This document shows, one piece after another, positions 33,924-46,035 of a DNA stretch of 64,000 nucleotides. Location of the stretch: the NCBI RefSeq assembly GCF_033568475.1, contig NC_133123.1:151791753-151855752 (forward strand), given 5' to 3'. The notes beneath the pieces are model-generated. The model saw nothing but the letters and a program-made list of their open reading frames with translations, ran no database searches and was not told the DNA's origin. The DNA is from Henckelia pumila (lineage: Eukaryota; Streptophyta; Magnoliopsida; Lamiales; Gesneriaceae). The translations under genes were made by a program, and so were the position numbers. The stretch's first letter is position 1, and every line of letters begins with the position of its first letter.

Positions 33924-35733
33924 GAAACCGCACGAGACTCGTCATCCGGTCCATGATCTTGAACTAGCTGCGATCGTCTTTGCTCTGAAGATCTGGCGTC
34001 ACTATCTTTATGGTGAGTCTTTCGAGATCTTTTCTGACCATAAGAGCCTTAAGTACTTGTTTTCACAGGCAGAGCTAAATATGAGACAGAGAAGATGGTT
34101 AGATCTGTTGAAGGATTTCGACTGTGAAATCAAGTACTATCCGGGGAAGTCTAATGCAGTTGCAGATGCCTTGAGCCAAAAGCTTTGTTCTTTATCTCTT
34201 TCTACTATGGGTGTTTCCCAGTTGATCGATGATTGTTGCACTTCTGGTTTAGAGTTTGAAACAGATAGGGAGACTATCAGAGTGTTTGCTATTCAAGCCG
34301 AACCAGAGTTGTTTGTTGCAATCAAAGAAGCACAGAAGTCTGAGCCGAGCATTCAGGTTTCAGTAGAGAAAGTCAGATCTGGGCATCAGTCTGAATTCCA
34401 GGTTAGAGATGAAGTCTTGTTTGTGAATAACCGTCTTGTTGTGCCTGATGTTCCGGAGTTGAGACAGCGTATTCTCCGAGAGGCTCATTACAGTCGGTTT
34501 AGTATTCATCCTGGAGGTCGTAAGATGTACAACGATTTGAAGATTCAGTTTTGGTGGAAGAGAATGAAGAGCGATGTTGCGAGGTTTGTATCTCGGTGTT
34601 TGAACTGTCAGCAAGTAAAAGCAGAACGGAAGCGACCAGGAGGTCTGTTGCACAGTTTATCTGTTCCTGAATGGAAGTGGGATCACATTTCCATGGATTT
34701 CGTCACGAAGCTACCACGATCCGTTCGAGGATGCGATGCCATTTGGGTAGTGATCGACCGATTGACGAAGTCTGCGTGTTTTATTCCGTACAGGATGACG
34801 TATCGTCATGATCAGATGGCTGAGTTGTATGTTAGCAATGTTGTGAGATTGCATGGTGTGCCGAAGTCGATCGTTTCAGACAGAGATCCTAGATTCACTT
34901 CTCACTTTTGGCACAGTCTTCAGGGGGCACTTGGTACTCAATTGCATCTGAGTACAACTTATCATCCTCAGACCGATGGACAGTCAAAGCAGACTATCCA
35001 GACGTTAGAGGATATGCTGTGAGCGGTAGTGCTAGACTTTGGCACTAGTTGGCAGGATTCTTTTCCTCTTGTCGAGTTTTCTTACAACAACAGCTTATAA
35101 GCGAGTATCGGTATGGCACCTTTTGAGGCATTGTATGTCAAGAAATGCCGTTCTCCGTTGTTTTGGGATGATTTGTCCGAGTCACCAGATTTGGGACCGG
35201 ATATGCTTAGAGATATGGAAGAGCAGGTTAAGATCATTCAGACCAGAATGAAGACAGCTCAAGATAGACAGGCAAAGTATGTGAATGTCAGACGTCGACC
35301 TCTGAGTTTTGAGCAGGGAGACCGTGTTTTCCTTAAGATTTCTCCGTTCAGAGGCACCGTCAGATTCGGTAAGAGAGGAAAGTTATCTCCGAGATTCATC
35401 GGTCCGTACGAGATTCTCGAGAAGATAGGCGATCTTGCCTACAGACTTGCACTTCCTCCGTCTTTATCTGATATTCACGACATTTTTCACGTCTCTATGC
35501 TGCGAAAGTATCATCCAGATCCTACTCACATCCTTCAGCCTAACGAAGCCGAGTTAGACGAGACTCTGAGCTATTTTGAACGACCGATTCAGATCCTTGA
35601 TCGGAAAGAGAAGCAACTCAGAACCAAGTTGATTTCATTAGTGAAAGTACAGTGGAGCCGTCACGGAGTCGAGGAAGCGACTTGGGAGACAGAGTCTGAC
35701 ATGAGACAACGTTTTCCAGAGTTATTCAGTTGA
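33924..35733 (+). pseudogene. Gypsy B' fragment: RNase H to integrase C-terminus
   Basis: Remnant of a second gypsy B copy. It begins abruptly in RNase H ([17 protein letters not shown]), then carries the integrase zinc-binding region ([12 protein letters not shown] and CLNCQQVK), the catalytic Asp of MDFVTKLP and of [14 protein letters not shown], the Glu region ([13 protein letters not shown]) and the C-terminal chromodomain-like end ([21 protein letters not shown]). Stops interrupt at 35020-35022 (TGA) and 35098-35100 (TAA). The first of these is shared with the main gypsy B copy. The reading frame upstream of 33924 is copia leader read through by chance, not a real N-terminus. Confidence 0.88.
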
Positions 35734-35831
35734 CGTGAGTTCTTCTTACTGTCTTTAGTTCTTTATTCTATCTTATGAGTTGTGGTTCTCGTTGATTTCG
35801 AGGACGAAATCTCTTCTTAGTGGGGGAGAAT

Positions 35832-37842
35832 TGTAAAGCCCCGTTTTTATCTTAATTGAGCTTATTTGAGATAATCAGAGTTTCCAGAGTTAATGAGCCG
35901 ACTTTTTATTGATCGGGGTCTATTTTGTAAAAATTGGATTTTTCAGGGACTAAAACGCAAATAGTGGATTTGTTATATTATCTACACTTAGAAAGGATTT
36001 GACTTAGTCTCCTTTGCATTATCTTCATATCCTCCATCGGTTCTCCACCATTGAAGACGCCTCCTTAGGCTTTCAACCTTTCAAAATCCAGTCCGAACTC
36101 GATCCGTCCGTTGGAAATTAATTCTGAAGGCAGATTAGTGATCACAGCAGTGAGAGCTCCGTTATACCGTAAGTATTTCTCCGATCAGATATGTTTTATT
36201 TTTCGAAGGTTCTTAGAATCGATTTAGATTCTAGTATGTTGTTCTTGGCGGAGTTTTGATCGTTTATTATCTGTCGGTTTTGAAATAGAGCGACGTTCGG
36301 AATTGTTATGATTTTTGGAAGCTATTTTCGAAAATCATGATTTTGAGATTTGTTGGGTTTGTCTTGTTGTTGTTGTATTAGCATTGAATTGAGTTGATAT
36401 CGCTATTGATTTGCTGTCTGCGTTGCCGGTTTGTTAAGTTTATAACCGTTATGCCGTCGGTTTGAGTTTTGGGGATTTGGAACCGTTTTTGAGTTGTTGG
36501 AACTTGGCTTAAGTTGATCTTGGTTATTGATCATTCCTTTGTCTCCGTACAGATTCGTTTGGACGTATCAAGCCCAGAGTTAGCAGCTGTTTGATCGTTC
36601 CGAGATTTGAACAAAGAACGGTATAGAGAATTTCCTTGAACCGTTGCCTTGTTGTTGTTAGATTGTATAGTTGTTGATACAGTCTCTTTTGTAGCGTATC
36701 CAGAGTTGGAAGCTACTGCATTGAAAGGTAAAAGCAGTCATCGTAGCGGGATAGCATACTCGGAACTGTGGTTCTCGAGTTTTCCCTTTGAAATCACATA
36801 CTTGCCTTTACACTTGTTCTAGCATGAGGAACTTGTGTCTTGTTTGATTGTATTGGCTTTTGTTAAATGACTTATGTGTTATGTTTATGTTATGTATTCA
36901 TCTTGAGCCAATCTTGTTTTCAGCGGGCAAAACCGCCCTTTTTGTTTAGACGTTTGAGAACTATGATTGAGTGGCCTAGGTCGTAGTCGTTTCGCCTAGT
37001 GCTAGCATACTCATTATAGTTGCTCAAAGTCTAGAGGAGTGAGATACGTGGCACCACCTCGATTGGGAGAGTCGGTGAATTGTTACGTGATCTTATCCTC
37101 GGGATCCCAAAAGCACAGCAGCAATCCCTCGTTTATCAGATTGATATCCCGGTTTAAAAGACATGCATTCATTATGTTGTTATTAATTTAATTGTTGTAT
37201 TGAAAGCATGTTGATTGTTGTATTAATTGTTATGTTGCTTTTTCTGGGAATGTCGTTCTCACTGGTTATCCGACTGTTGCTTTGTTTTGTATGTGTACTT
37301 GGCAACAGGTGGGGCAGGATCAAGTCAGAAGAGGCATGGTTAGCTCCGAGAGAAAGTTGTAGCAGTGAGACTCGGTTTAGAAGTCGTGTCAGCATGTCTA
37401 CCTAGTGTTGTTAGAACATGTTTAGATATCGAACTTCGTTATTATGTTGTATTGACATGCAAGCTTTGCCGTGTTGTTATCGTGGCATGTTCTATTTTGG
37501 AGTAGTTGTTAAACTCTAGAATTTCATGTATTAATCAGAGGAACTGCATTTATAATGTATGTGTTGATTTGGATTGCATTGAAATAGTTTTAGATGGAAT
37601 TTCAAAGCATGTTTTTCTGCTGTAGGGGGCGCCCGAGCTGCAATTTTTAGCAGCCCGAGCGCACCCCACTCTGAGAACTCAGTAGCGCCTCTGTCTAGGG
37701 CGCGCTCGAGCGGCGGTTTTTGGCCGCCCGAGCGCGGCCCTCTTTAAATTTTTTTTTTTCCTTTGCTTTGCTTTTAGTTCTTAGATCTTGGATGTTTAAT
37801 TATTGTTTACTCCTTAATTAGATGTTTAGAACCGAGGTCTCA
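35832..37842 (+). repeat. Gypsy B LTR shared by two element copies
   Basis: Starts TGTAAAGCCCCG and ends GAGGTCTCA, 2011 bases. A polypurine tract of gypsy B' (35818-35831) lies directly upstream and a primer-binding site (37850-37862) downstream. It therefore serves as the 3' LTR of the fragment and the 5' LTR of the full copy. GC-rich palindromes occupy 37625-37740. Confidence 0.88.
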
Positions 37843-37849
37843 TATTAAG

Positions 37850-37862
37850 TGGTATCAGAGCA
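37850..37862 (+). other. Gypsy B primer-binding site
   Basis: TGGTATCAGAGCA, complementary to initiator tRNA-Met, seven bases after the LTR. Leader with no gene continues to 38143. Confidence 0.85.
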
Positions 37863-38143
37863 TTAAGATTCTTGGTCGAACTAGAGTGAGTGGGTAGATC
37901 GAGTCTGCGTGTATTGGCTCCTCGCATGTGTTTGAATTATTTAACTGTGTACTTAATTCCATGCGAGCATGCTTTATTATTGAGAGTTATTGAATTACAT
38001 GGTTTTGTGATTTAATTTATAAAGCATGATCTACTTGAGATATAACTGTTTCTGTTATCAACTGGTATCCTGTATTCCCAGCGATTGTAAGGGCATTGAT
38101 TGTAGCGATTGAGATATCTCGTGTCCTAACCTTTGATTATCAG

Positions 38144-40416
38144 ATGGGTCCTCGTCGAGTGATAAACAGAAACACACCGCCAGTTATTCCTACGACTGAG
38201 CAAGCTAGCACTGAAGTTGATCAGTTGGATGCTTCAGCGACTCCTATGGAAACCTTGCTGAAGAGGTTTCAGTCGTTCAATCCGCCGTTGTTGATGGGTT
38301 CAGAAAATCCAGTTGACTGTGAGAGTTGGTTGGATGATATGGATCAGTTGTTTGATTCCATTGACTACACAGATGACCGCCGAATCAGGTTAGTAATTCC
38401 TCAGCTACGTGGTGGTGCTAAGAGCTGGTGGATCATGACAAAGAAAGCAATAGAGAATAGAGGTACGGAAGTTACTTAGACTCTTTTTAAATCTGAATTC
38501 TATAAGCGGTTTTTCCCTATCTCGTACCGTAAGGACAAGGGAGCAGAATTTGCCAATTTGAGACAAGGGAATCTGAACATCGAAGAGTACGTTGCCAAGT
38601 TTGATAGTCTGTTGCGTTTTGCACCACTAATTGCCGGAGATGAAGAAGCTAAGGCAGATCATTTCATTAATGGCTTGAATCCTGACATCTTCACTTTGGT
38701 GAACACTGCTAGGCCAGACAACTTTGCGGATGCCATGAATCACGCAAAGGGAGCAGAAGCAGGCTTGTGGAGGCAAAGAGGTAATCAGGTGGCACCTCAG
38801 CAGCAGAGGCAGTATCAGAACCAACCCTCTCAGTATCAGAATCAGCCACCTCAGCATCAGAACCAGCAACAGAGGTATGAAGGTGGTAACAGTGGGGGAA
38901 ACAGAAAGGATCAGTACAAGGAAAGAGGTAAACAGTTCAAGAGGCAGGGGAACAGTTCGTCCAGTTCCAGTGGTTCGAAGCAATTCGGTTCAGGACCGAG
39001 TTCGGGGTCATCATCCTTGTACTGCAGCAAGTGTGGAGGAAGACACTCACCGGATCAGTGTGTGGGAGTCTTCGGCAATTGTAACTCCTGTCAGCAACCG
39101 GGACACTTCTCTAAAGTGTGCCCACAGCGTAACAGAGATAGAGCTCAGAGTGGGAGTTCGTCTAGATCTGCAGCTCAGCCTGAGAGGCAGTCTTCTGCAG
39201 TGCACTCTTTCCAGCCTCAGCAGCAGAACAGACAGGGAGGTAGTACCAGTGCAAATCAGCCTCCGAGACAGCAAGCACGAGTCTTTGCTCTGACAGAGGA
39301 TCAGGCTCAAGCAGCACCTGATGATGTTATAGCAGGTAACTGTTTGATTTTTGGTCATTCTGCTCATGTTTTGATAGATACAGGTGCTTCCCATTCCTTT
39401 ATCTCTGAGAAATTCGTATTATTGCATGCTTTGCCAACTAAATTATTGCGTACAGTAGTAGCTGTTACTTCACCTTTGGGTGGAGGAATTGTTTCTGTCA
39501 GATTAGTCAGGAACTGTGAACTGTGTTTTGAAGGAAATTTGTTAAAATTCGACTGTATTGTACTTGGACTATCGGATTTTGATTGTATTGTCGGGATAGA
39601 TGCTTTAACCAAGTACAGGGCGACAGTCGATTGTTTCCAGAAAGTTGTCAGGTTCAGACCCGAAATGGCAGACGAGTGGAAATTCTTTGGTAAGGGTTCT
39701 CGATCTAGAATTCCTTTGATTTCAGTGTTATCTATGACTCGTTTGCTACAGAAAGGTGCAGAAGGATTTTTGGTGTATGCAGTTGATGTACTGAAATCTA
39801 GCCCAGCTTTGGTAGATTTACCGGTGGTTAGAGAATTTGCGGATGTGTTCCCGGAAGATGTTCCTGGATTGCCGCCTATTCGAGAAATCGAATTCAGCAT
39901 TGACTTAGTGCCAGGTACTCAACCTATTTCGAAAGCTCCTTATCGTATGGCACTTGTTGAATTGAGAGAGTTGAAGGAGCAGCTTGAGGATTTGATTGCC
40001 AAGGGATACATCAGACCTAGTGTATCGCCTTGGGGTGCTCCTGTTCTATTCGTTCGGAAGAAGGATGGTTCTATGCGGCTCTGTATCGACTACCGTCAAT
40101 TGAATCAGGCTACATTTAAGAACAGGTATCCTTTACCCCGAATAGATGACTTGTTTGATCAGCTGCAGGGTTCTTCTGTCTACTCTAAGATTGATCTGAG
40201 GTCAGGTTATCATCAGTTGAGAGTGCGAGAGGAAGACGTTCCTAAGACCGCATTCAGGACGAGGTATGGTCACTTTGAGTTTATAGTCATGCCGTTCGGT
40301 TTGACTAACGCCCCAGCGGTTTTTATGGGTTTGATGAACCGTATCTTTCAGCGTTATTTAGATGAGTTTGTCATTATCTTTATCGATGATATTCTTATCT
40401 ACTCGAAGAAACGTAC
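38144..40416 (+). pseudogene. Gypsy B gag-pol, 5' part
   Basis: One frame from the Met at 38144 (MGPRRVINRN) is interrupted by TAG at 38477-38479 (after GTEVT, where a Trp is expected) and cut at 40416 by gypsy A. Gag capsid region (ENPVDCESWLDDMDQLFDS), Gln/Ser-rich linker, zinc knuckle ([14 protein letters not shown]), aspartic protease ([13 protein letters not shown]) and reverse transcriptase ([21 protein letters not shown], catalytic FIDDIL) are all present. The remainder continues at 57674. Its close match to Del/Tekay-type polyproteins suggests that lineage, but this is inferred. Confidence 0.88.
40412..40416. repeat. Left 5-bp target duplication of gypsy A
   Basis: cgtac, repeated at 57669-57673. 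Joining the two sides restores the gypsy B reading frame. Confidence 0.85.
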
Positions 40417-40540
40417 TGTAGTAACCCGGAACCCATTTTAAGATAATAATATGTTAAACATGATTAAGGGTTGGTAATTGATCTATTTCGGAGTGTTATT
40501 GGACTTCGGAAGAGGAATTTGGGCTTTTGACTTTGGGCCA

Positions 40541-40817
40541 GATCGGAAGCTCCGATCCCAGTTCGGAAGCTCCGATCCTGACCACTTCGGAAGCAGATCG
40601 GATGCACGGGGATCGGACGTTCCGATCAGGAACGGAGGTTCCGATCTCAGCCAGCCAGCAATGCTCGATGACTCAGCCGTGAGTTTTGACAAGTGTTGAT
40701 CGGGGGTTCGATCGGAAGTTCCGATCCCGGAACGGTGGTTCCGATCCCGACGTGTCGGACATGCACAGAATGAGCTGGAATCGGAAGCTCCGATCCCGAG
40801 ATCGGTGGTTCCGATCG
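40541..40817 (+). repeat. Palindromic CGGAAG/TTCCG array in gypsy A LTR promoter
   Basis: About nine variants of gatcggaagctccgatc occur, each nearly its own reverse complement. Spacing is irregular. The same array is at 56326-56602 in the 3' LTR. Position immediately upstream of the TATA box suggests an enhancer-like role; no factor is assigned. Confidence 0.8.
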
Positions 40818-40833
40818 TTGCCGAGATTTTGGC

Positions 40834-40841
40834 TATAAATA
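40834..40841 (+). promoter_or_regulatory. TATA box in gypsy A LTR
   Basis: TATAAATA in the context ggctataaatagggc. The identical site in the 3' LTR is at 56619-56626. Confidence 0.7.
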
Positions 40842-41887
40842 GGGCTCATTTGCTTCAGTTTTAAAATACGAATTCCCGCGTTTCCTTCTTCAGTTATATA
40901 GTGTGAGATATACACTTGAGGGCCCTATCGGTTAATAGTGAGGTTCTGAAATAACCACGGTGAGGTTATAGTCATTCAGGACTAGCGACTCCAAAGGGCT
41001 AACTACGGACGAAGGTATGGTCCGGGAATCTATTTAAGTTTTGGGAGTACTTATTAGCTTAGTTAAGGCTTATAGAATTTATGTAGTGATACGGTGAACT
41101 TTTGAATATAGGCTTGGAACCTAGGATCTATTATACTTGAACTAGCCTAGAGGTACGTACACATTGACTGAGATTGCCAGCGAGTATACATGTTTATATG
41201 TTGCATTTATTTGGCATTATTATATGGCATGATGTATGATTTACCATTTTTTTTATATACTCATATGTCATGTGCATATACACGTTGAGCCTATTCCTTG
41301 TTATACCTGATTATAGAGCCGCTCATCTCTATACTCGATAGTCTGTCACTGAGAGTACCGCGACGGCGGGGGCATTTATGTCTGTCTACTCTGGTGTACT
41401 AGACGAGTGTGGTTGCACCCAGAGGTTGATCCGTGCGGTGGCAGCACTCATATGGCGCCGGTTCTGAGCATGACTTTTCAGATGACCCTGTACCAGTCAT
41501 CATGTTGCATGCATTATATACATATGTTTACTCATGTCTATGTACTGGGCGTAGCGCTCACGTCCTAGTTGTTATCTTGGACACCCTATTTCATGGGGCA
41601 GGTCGCAGGATGGACGGAGCTGGTAGTTCAAGGCAGGACTAGGGAGCAGGAGCTTTGAAAGTTTTTATACAGCACGATTTATTAGCTGTATAATGTTTAC
41701 TTTTAAGAATTTCGATATGGTTGTATCACTACAGATTTAAGCCTGGATTATATTACTAAGCTGATATGTAAATTATGGATTATGTTTCCGCACGTTTTTA
41801 CTCTGTTAAGTTTTTTGCTGTATTAAGTTTAATGCATGCTATTAGTTGCCAGTTAGTAGGTGATTCCATGCAGGGTCACTACATTTT

Positions 41888-41900
41888 TGGTATCAGAGCA
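41888..41900 (+). other. Gypsy A primer-binding site
   Basis: TGGTATCAGAGCA, initiator tRNA-Met type, four bases after the LTR. Confidence 0.88.
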
Positions 41901-41992
41901 TGCATAGATTTTGGGATTAGTACTTGGGATTTAGTTTAGTCTTGAGTAATTCTTGCGCATTTGGGATTTTAATGTGCAATTCTTTTCAGGAT

Positions 41993-44159
41993 ATGGCTGA
42001 CGAGAGTCACGGTAGTGTCGGCCAGGGAAGTGGTCATCATCATCGTCGCCATCATCATCATGATGATCAACATCGTCCTCATGAGGGTCGACGTCGCTAT
42101 ACTATTAATAAGTTTATGCAGGTAGGACCGAAACCCTTAGTGGGAGGCGAGAATCCTGAACAAGCTAGAAGCTGGATGTCTAAACTTGAGAGCACGTTCC
42201 GAGCTTTTGAGTGTACTGAGGAGCAAAAAATGGAAGTTCTAGAATTCGTTCTAGAGGATAGAGCACGTTTTTGGTGGGATGCCAAGGTTGCTCAGGCACG
42301 TACTGAGAGAGGACAGGTGACTTGGGGGGATTTCTGTCGGGAGTTCCAGAAATTATATTTTCCTCCGGCTGTTCGCCAAGCACGATCTATGGAGTTGCTT
42401 ACTCTGAGGCAAGGATCAATGACTATTGATCAGTATCAGCAACGATTTCTTGATCTGCTACCTTTCAGTCCCCATATCAATGAGAGTGATGCGTCGAAAT
42501 ATGATATCTTTCTGCAAGGCCTGAACCAAGATATCTACTCTCAGGTTGTCGTCTGTGATGACCCGGTATCTTATGAGACTTTGGTGAACCGTTGCCGTCT
42601 TGTGGAGACCAGCAACAGGCGTGGACAGTTGATGATGCCAGCACAGCCTAGTGGATTTGTTGAGCCTCGAGCTCAATCTGTTGTGCAATCTGTACCTACG
42701 TCTTCTTCTACTCCTACTACTTCATCTGGATCTCGTGGTTCACGAGGTATGTTCCGTTTTGGAAAGAAGAAGAAGAAGGAGGAGTTTTGTAGCCATTGTG
42801 GTGGGAAGCATCCTGCAGCTTCATGTCGGAAAGCTACTGGGGCGTGTTATATTTGTGGTCAGCAGGGACATCTGCGGAGAGATTGTCCTCAGCGCATGGG
42901 TTCTGCTAGTGGATCGGGATCCCAGGTCGAATCTCAGGCTTCTATTTTTCCACGTCAGCAGCCAGCACCACAGAGTTCTTCTGGTTATCGTCCCCAGACT
43001 CAAGGGCAAGTGTTTGCTCTGTCTCAGGAGCAGGCTACTGAGGGAAGAGATCGCATGTTGGCAGGTAACTTCTTGTTATGTGGTATTCCTGCACTTGTAT
43101 TAATTGATACGGGAGCATCGCATTCCTTTATTTCTAGTCGCTTCGTTAAGAGACATAGATTACCTTATGTATCATTAGATATGGATTTAGTTGTATCTAC
43201 TCCGTTGGAGCAGAAGGTAGTAACTAAGCGTCTAGTGATGGGTTGCCTTCTGGAGTTTGAGGGTAATGTGTTATCGGCTAATTTGATGATATTAGCGATG
43301 ACGGATTTTGACTGTATCTTGGGAATAGATATGCTGACTTTTTATCACGCTACTGTGGATTGTTATCAGCGTCTGGTACAGTTTCATCCTGTTGAGGGTG
43401 ATAGTTGGTACTTTTATGGTGAGGGTGCGCGACCTCCGATGCCACTTGTTTCGGCTCTGAAGGCATGTCATGTCTTGGAGTCAGGTGGGGAGGGCTACCT
43501 CATCTATGCAGTTGATATGTCCATGAGTAGTACGGATATTGATCAGCTACCGGTTGTCAGCGAGTTTCCTGACGTATTCCCTGATGAGATTCCTGGTTTT
43601 CCTCCGGTTCGAGAGGTTGAATTTGGTATTGATCTAGTACCAGGAACTACGCCTATATCTCGAGCACCTTATCGTCTGGCACCGTCAGAGATGAGGGAAT
43701 TGAAACAGCAGTTGCAAGATCTACTTGATAAGGGATATATTCGTCCGAGTGTTTCTCCATGGGGAGCACCTGTTTTGTTTGTCAAGAAGAAGGATGGATC
43801 GATGCGATTATGTATTGATTACAGGCAGTTGAATCGTGTCACCATCAAGAATAAGTATCCTTTGCCGCGGATTGATGATCTGTTTGATCAACTACAGGGT
43901 ACTTCTGTTTATTCGAAGATAGATCTGAGATCTGGATACCATCAGATGCGGGTACGAGACTCAGATATATCTACGACTGCTTTCAGGACCAGATACGGGC
44001 ATTATGAGTTTTTGGTGATGCCATTCGGTTTGACGAATGCACCGGCAGTCTTTATGAATCTGATGAATCAGGTATTTCGAGATTATCTGGATAGATTTGT
44101 CATCGTCTTCATAGATGATATTCTTGTCTATTCTCATGACAAAGATGAGCATGCACAAC
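41993..44159 (+). pseudogene. Gypsy A gag-pol, 5' part, split by copia D
   Basis: Starts at [11 protein letters not shown]; the 23 codons upstream in frame are in the leader. Contains a His-rich N-terminus, capsid ([18 protein letters not shown]), zinc knuckle ([14 protein letters not shown]), aspartic protease ([13 protein letters not shown]) and reverse transcriptase ([21 protein letters not shown], catalytic FIDDIL). No stop before the insertion at 44159. The apparent C-terminal tail of the frame (to 44290) is copia LTR. Together with 53787-56083 it would form a single frame of about 1487 residues with no other defect, so the copia insertion is the only lesion seen. Confidence 0.92.
44155..44159. 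repeat. Left 5-bp target duplication of copia D
   Basis: acaac, repeated at 53782-53786. Removing one copy and the element restores gypsy A's frame. Confidence 0.88.
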
Positions 44160-46021
44160 TTTTGGAAAACTGGCGAGTTCCCAGACCAATTACGATTGAT
44201 ACCCGGTGCAGCGGAAGTTTAAAAATTTTCTCATGGAACGATTCCATGGTGTGGGTATCAACCATACAACGATTGAATTATTGTGTGTAAAATTTAAATA
44301 ACAATTAAATAAATTTTACCTCAAATCTCGCAACGAGATTAATGGACACCAACAGAACAATTCTGCTCTTGTTGTCTCTCCCTGGAACCGATGAACGCCT
44401 TCAATCAGGTCCACGAACAGAGGTTTAATCCCTCTGATAGATTGCACTAGAAAATCTATCAGAAGTTTTCTGCGAAGAGAATACACGAATTTGATTCGTT
44501 ATTCCTTACTGTGATTCAAAATCACAGACCGGAATTTCTCTGTGACAGAGCAAGGGGGCGGCCGAAATATTATTTGAGAGAGCTAGGGTTTTTCGATTTT
44601 TGCTCTCAAAAATTATGACCTGTTGTATGTAATTTCTGTACTGAAATAACTTATTTATAATGCAGGCCACTAACACCTTAGGGCCCATTAGTCATAAGCT
44701 GGGGCCCGACAAGCAAAGCCCGCTCGTTCAGAAATTAATATAAAATTCATCGTGACTCTGATTGATGAAACGATTTCACCAATGTGCACAGAAACCATTT
44801 CTGCACGTTTTAAAGTCAAAATAAATTTTCCTGAATCCGAATTCAGTGGTTTCCAAAAATGTCCATCCCTATGTCATTTTAGGAAATCCTACTCCCTTAC
44901 TCTTATTTAAGAAGTCCAACTCCTTAGTTCATTAAATTTAACTCTTTAAATTTAACTATCTCAACGGGGATTAAAACTCCATTACACTGTGTGACCCTCA
45001 ATGGTTCAGGGATACAGCTAGCCGTGGGCTCACAACTCCTTGTGACTCGGAACAACACTTTCCGACTTGCCCAACGAATCATGGTAAAGCGCCTAGCAAC
45101 ATCGCCCCATGATTCCCTAGGTATCACTGATAGTGCCTACAAGAACCAGTAGATTTTGGTTAGCGTACAGTACGGTCCCTTCATCCAAATATCCCGATCG
45201 AATCAACAACCATTGGTATATCGAGAGTCGCTCAAGATTCGATAACTATGCAATACATCTTGAAGATCAAATTAGTGACATCGCATGTGCTACTAAGAAA
45301 CCATTTCTTAAATCACATCAAGTACTCTGGCCAGAGATTTGTCACACTAATATCTCCTCAGATCGCATAGGATATCCACACTCGCAAGTATGTGGTGAAT
45401 CCTTGACAACAATGCATTGACTCCTATATGTGTCGTAACTGTACCCAATCTCGACACCTGATGACCCCCTCAGAGTCGGTAAACGAGTCAAAGCACAGTA
45501 CTAGCATATAGAGTCTCCATGATGTTTCAAGTCGTAAGGACTAATGGTGTACAACCAAAACCGCGGACTTTATCCACTCGATAAGTGATAACCACTTGGA
45601 AAGTCCGGATAGGGTAGTTCGACTATTCATCCTATGAATATCCATTTGCATGCTTCGAACATCTCCATGTTCCCTACCAATGAAACGTGGTACTCCGCAT
45701 CGCAAATGCTAGTCTCAAACTCGAGCGATCCTTATCCTTATTATCGGACGGCTCAATCGACTAGGAACGGTTTTAGAATATACAGTGACTATAAGATGTA
45801 TTTCATGATAGACATCTCCATGTTCTACCACATCTTACATACACTATAGTATATTCAAGGTCTTTATCAAAACAACAATAGTATATCACAATATAACAAT
45901 ATGAAGTAATATAAAGTCATTGCCATAAAAGTGTAAATAATATTAAACAAAAGATTGTTTATACAAAGAGTCAACAAAGCCCATAGCCACACAGTTGGCT
46001 CACTGGGCACCCACTCTTACA
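44160..46021 (-). repeat. Copia D 3' LTR
   Basis: On the minus strand begins TGTAAGAGTGGGTGCCC and ends CCAGTTTTCCAAAA. The AAAA end is atypical (TG...CA expected) but is required by the target duplication. I saw no difference from the 5' copy at an offset of 7760. Confidence 0.92.
44651..44659 (-). promoter_or_regulatory. TATA box in copia D 3' LTR
   Basis: TATAAATAA on the minus strand. The functional copy in the 5' LTR is at 52411-52419. Confidence 0.55.
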
Positions 46022-46033
46022 ATCTCCCACTTG
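46022..46033 (-). other. Copia D polypurine tract
   Basis: AAGTGGGAGAT directly before the 3' LTR on the minus strand, almost abutting the polyprotein stop at 46036. Confidence 0.8.
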
Positions 46034-46035
46034 CC

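Larger units (their letters stand above)
40417..41883 (+). repeat. Gypsy A 5' LTR
   Basis: TGTAGTAACCC...GGTCACTACA, 1467 bases. I found three single-base differences from the 3' copy (near 40733, 41250 and 41288) and no indel. An array of palindromic units (40541-40817) lies directly upstream of the TATA box at 40834-40841. Confidence 0.93.

Noticed and set aside
40541-40817. Heat-shock elements in the gypsy A LTR
   Set aside because: The spacing of GAA and TTC half-sites in the palindromes is not the two-base spacing of a heat-shock element, and several carry TCC instead of TTC.
40478-40915. Short frames repeated in both gypsy A LTRs
   Set aside because: They are readings of the LTR palindrome array. 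Duplication reflects the LTRs, not a conserved gene.
44924-45849. Short frames repeated at 52684-53609
   Set aside because: They lie inside the copia D LTRs, which are non-coding.
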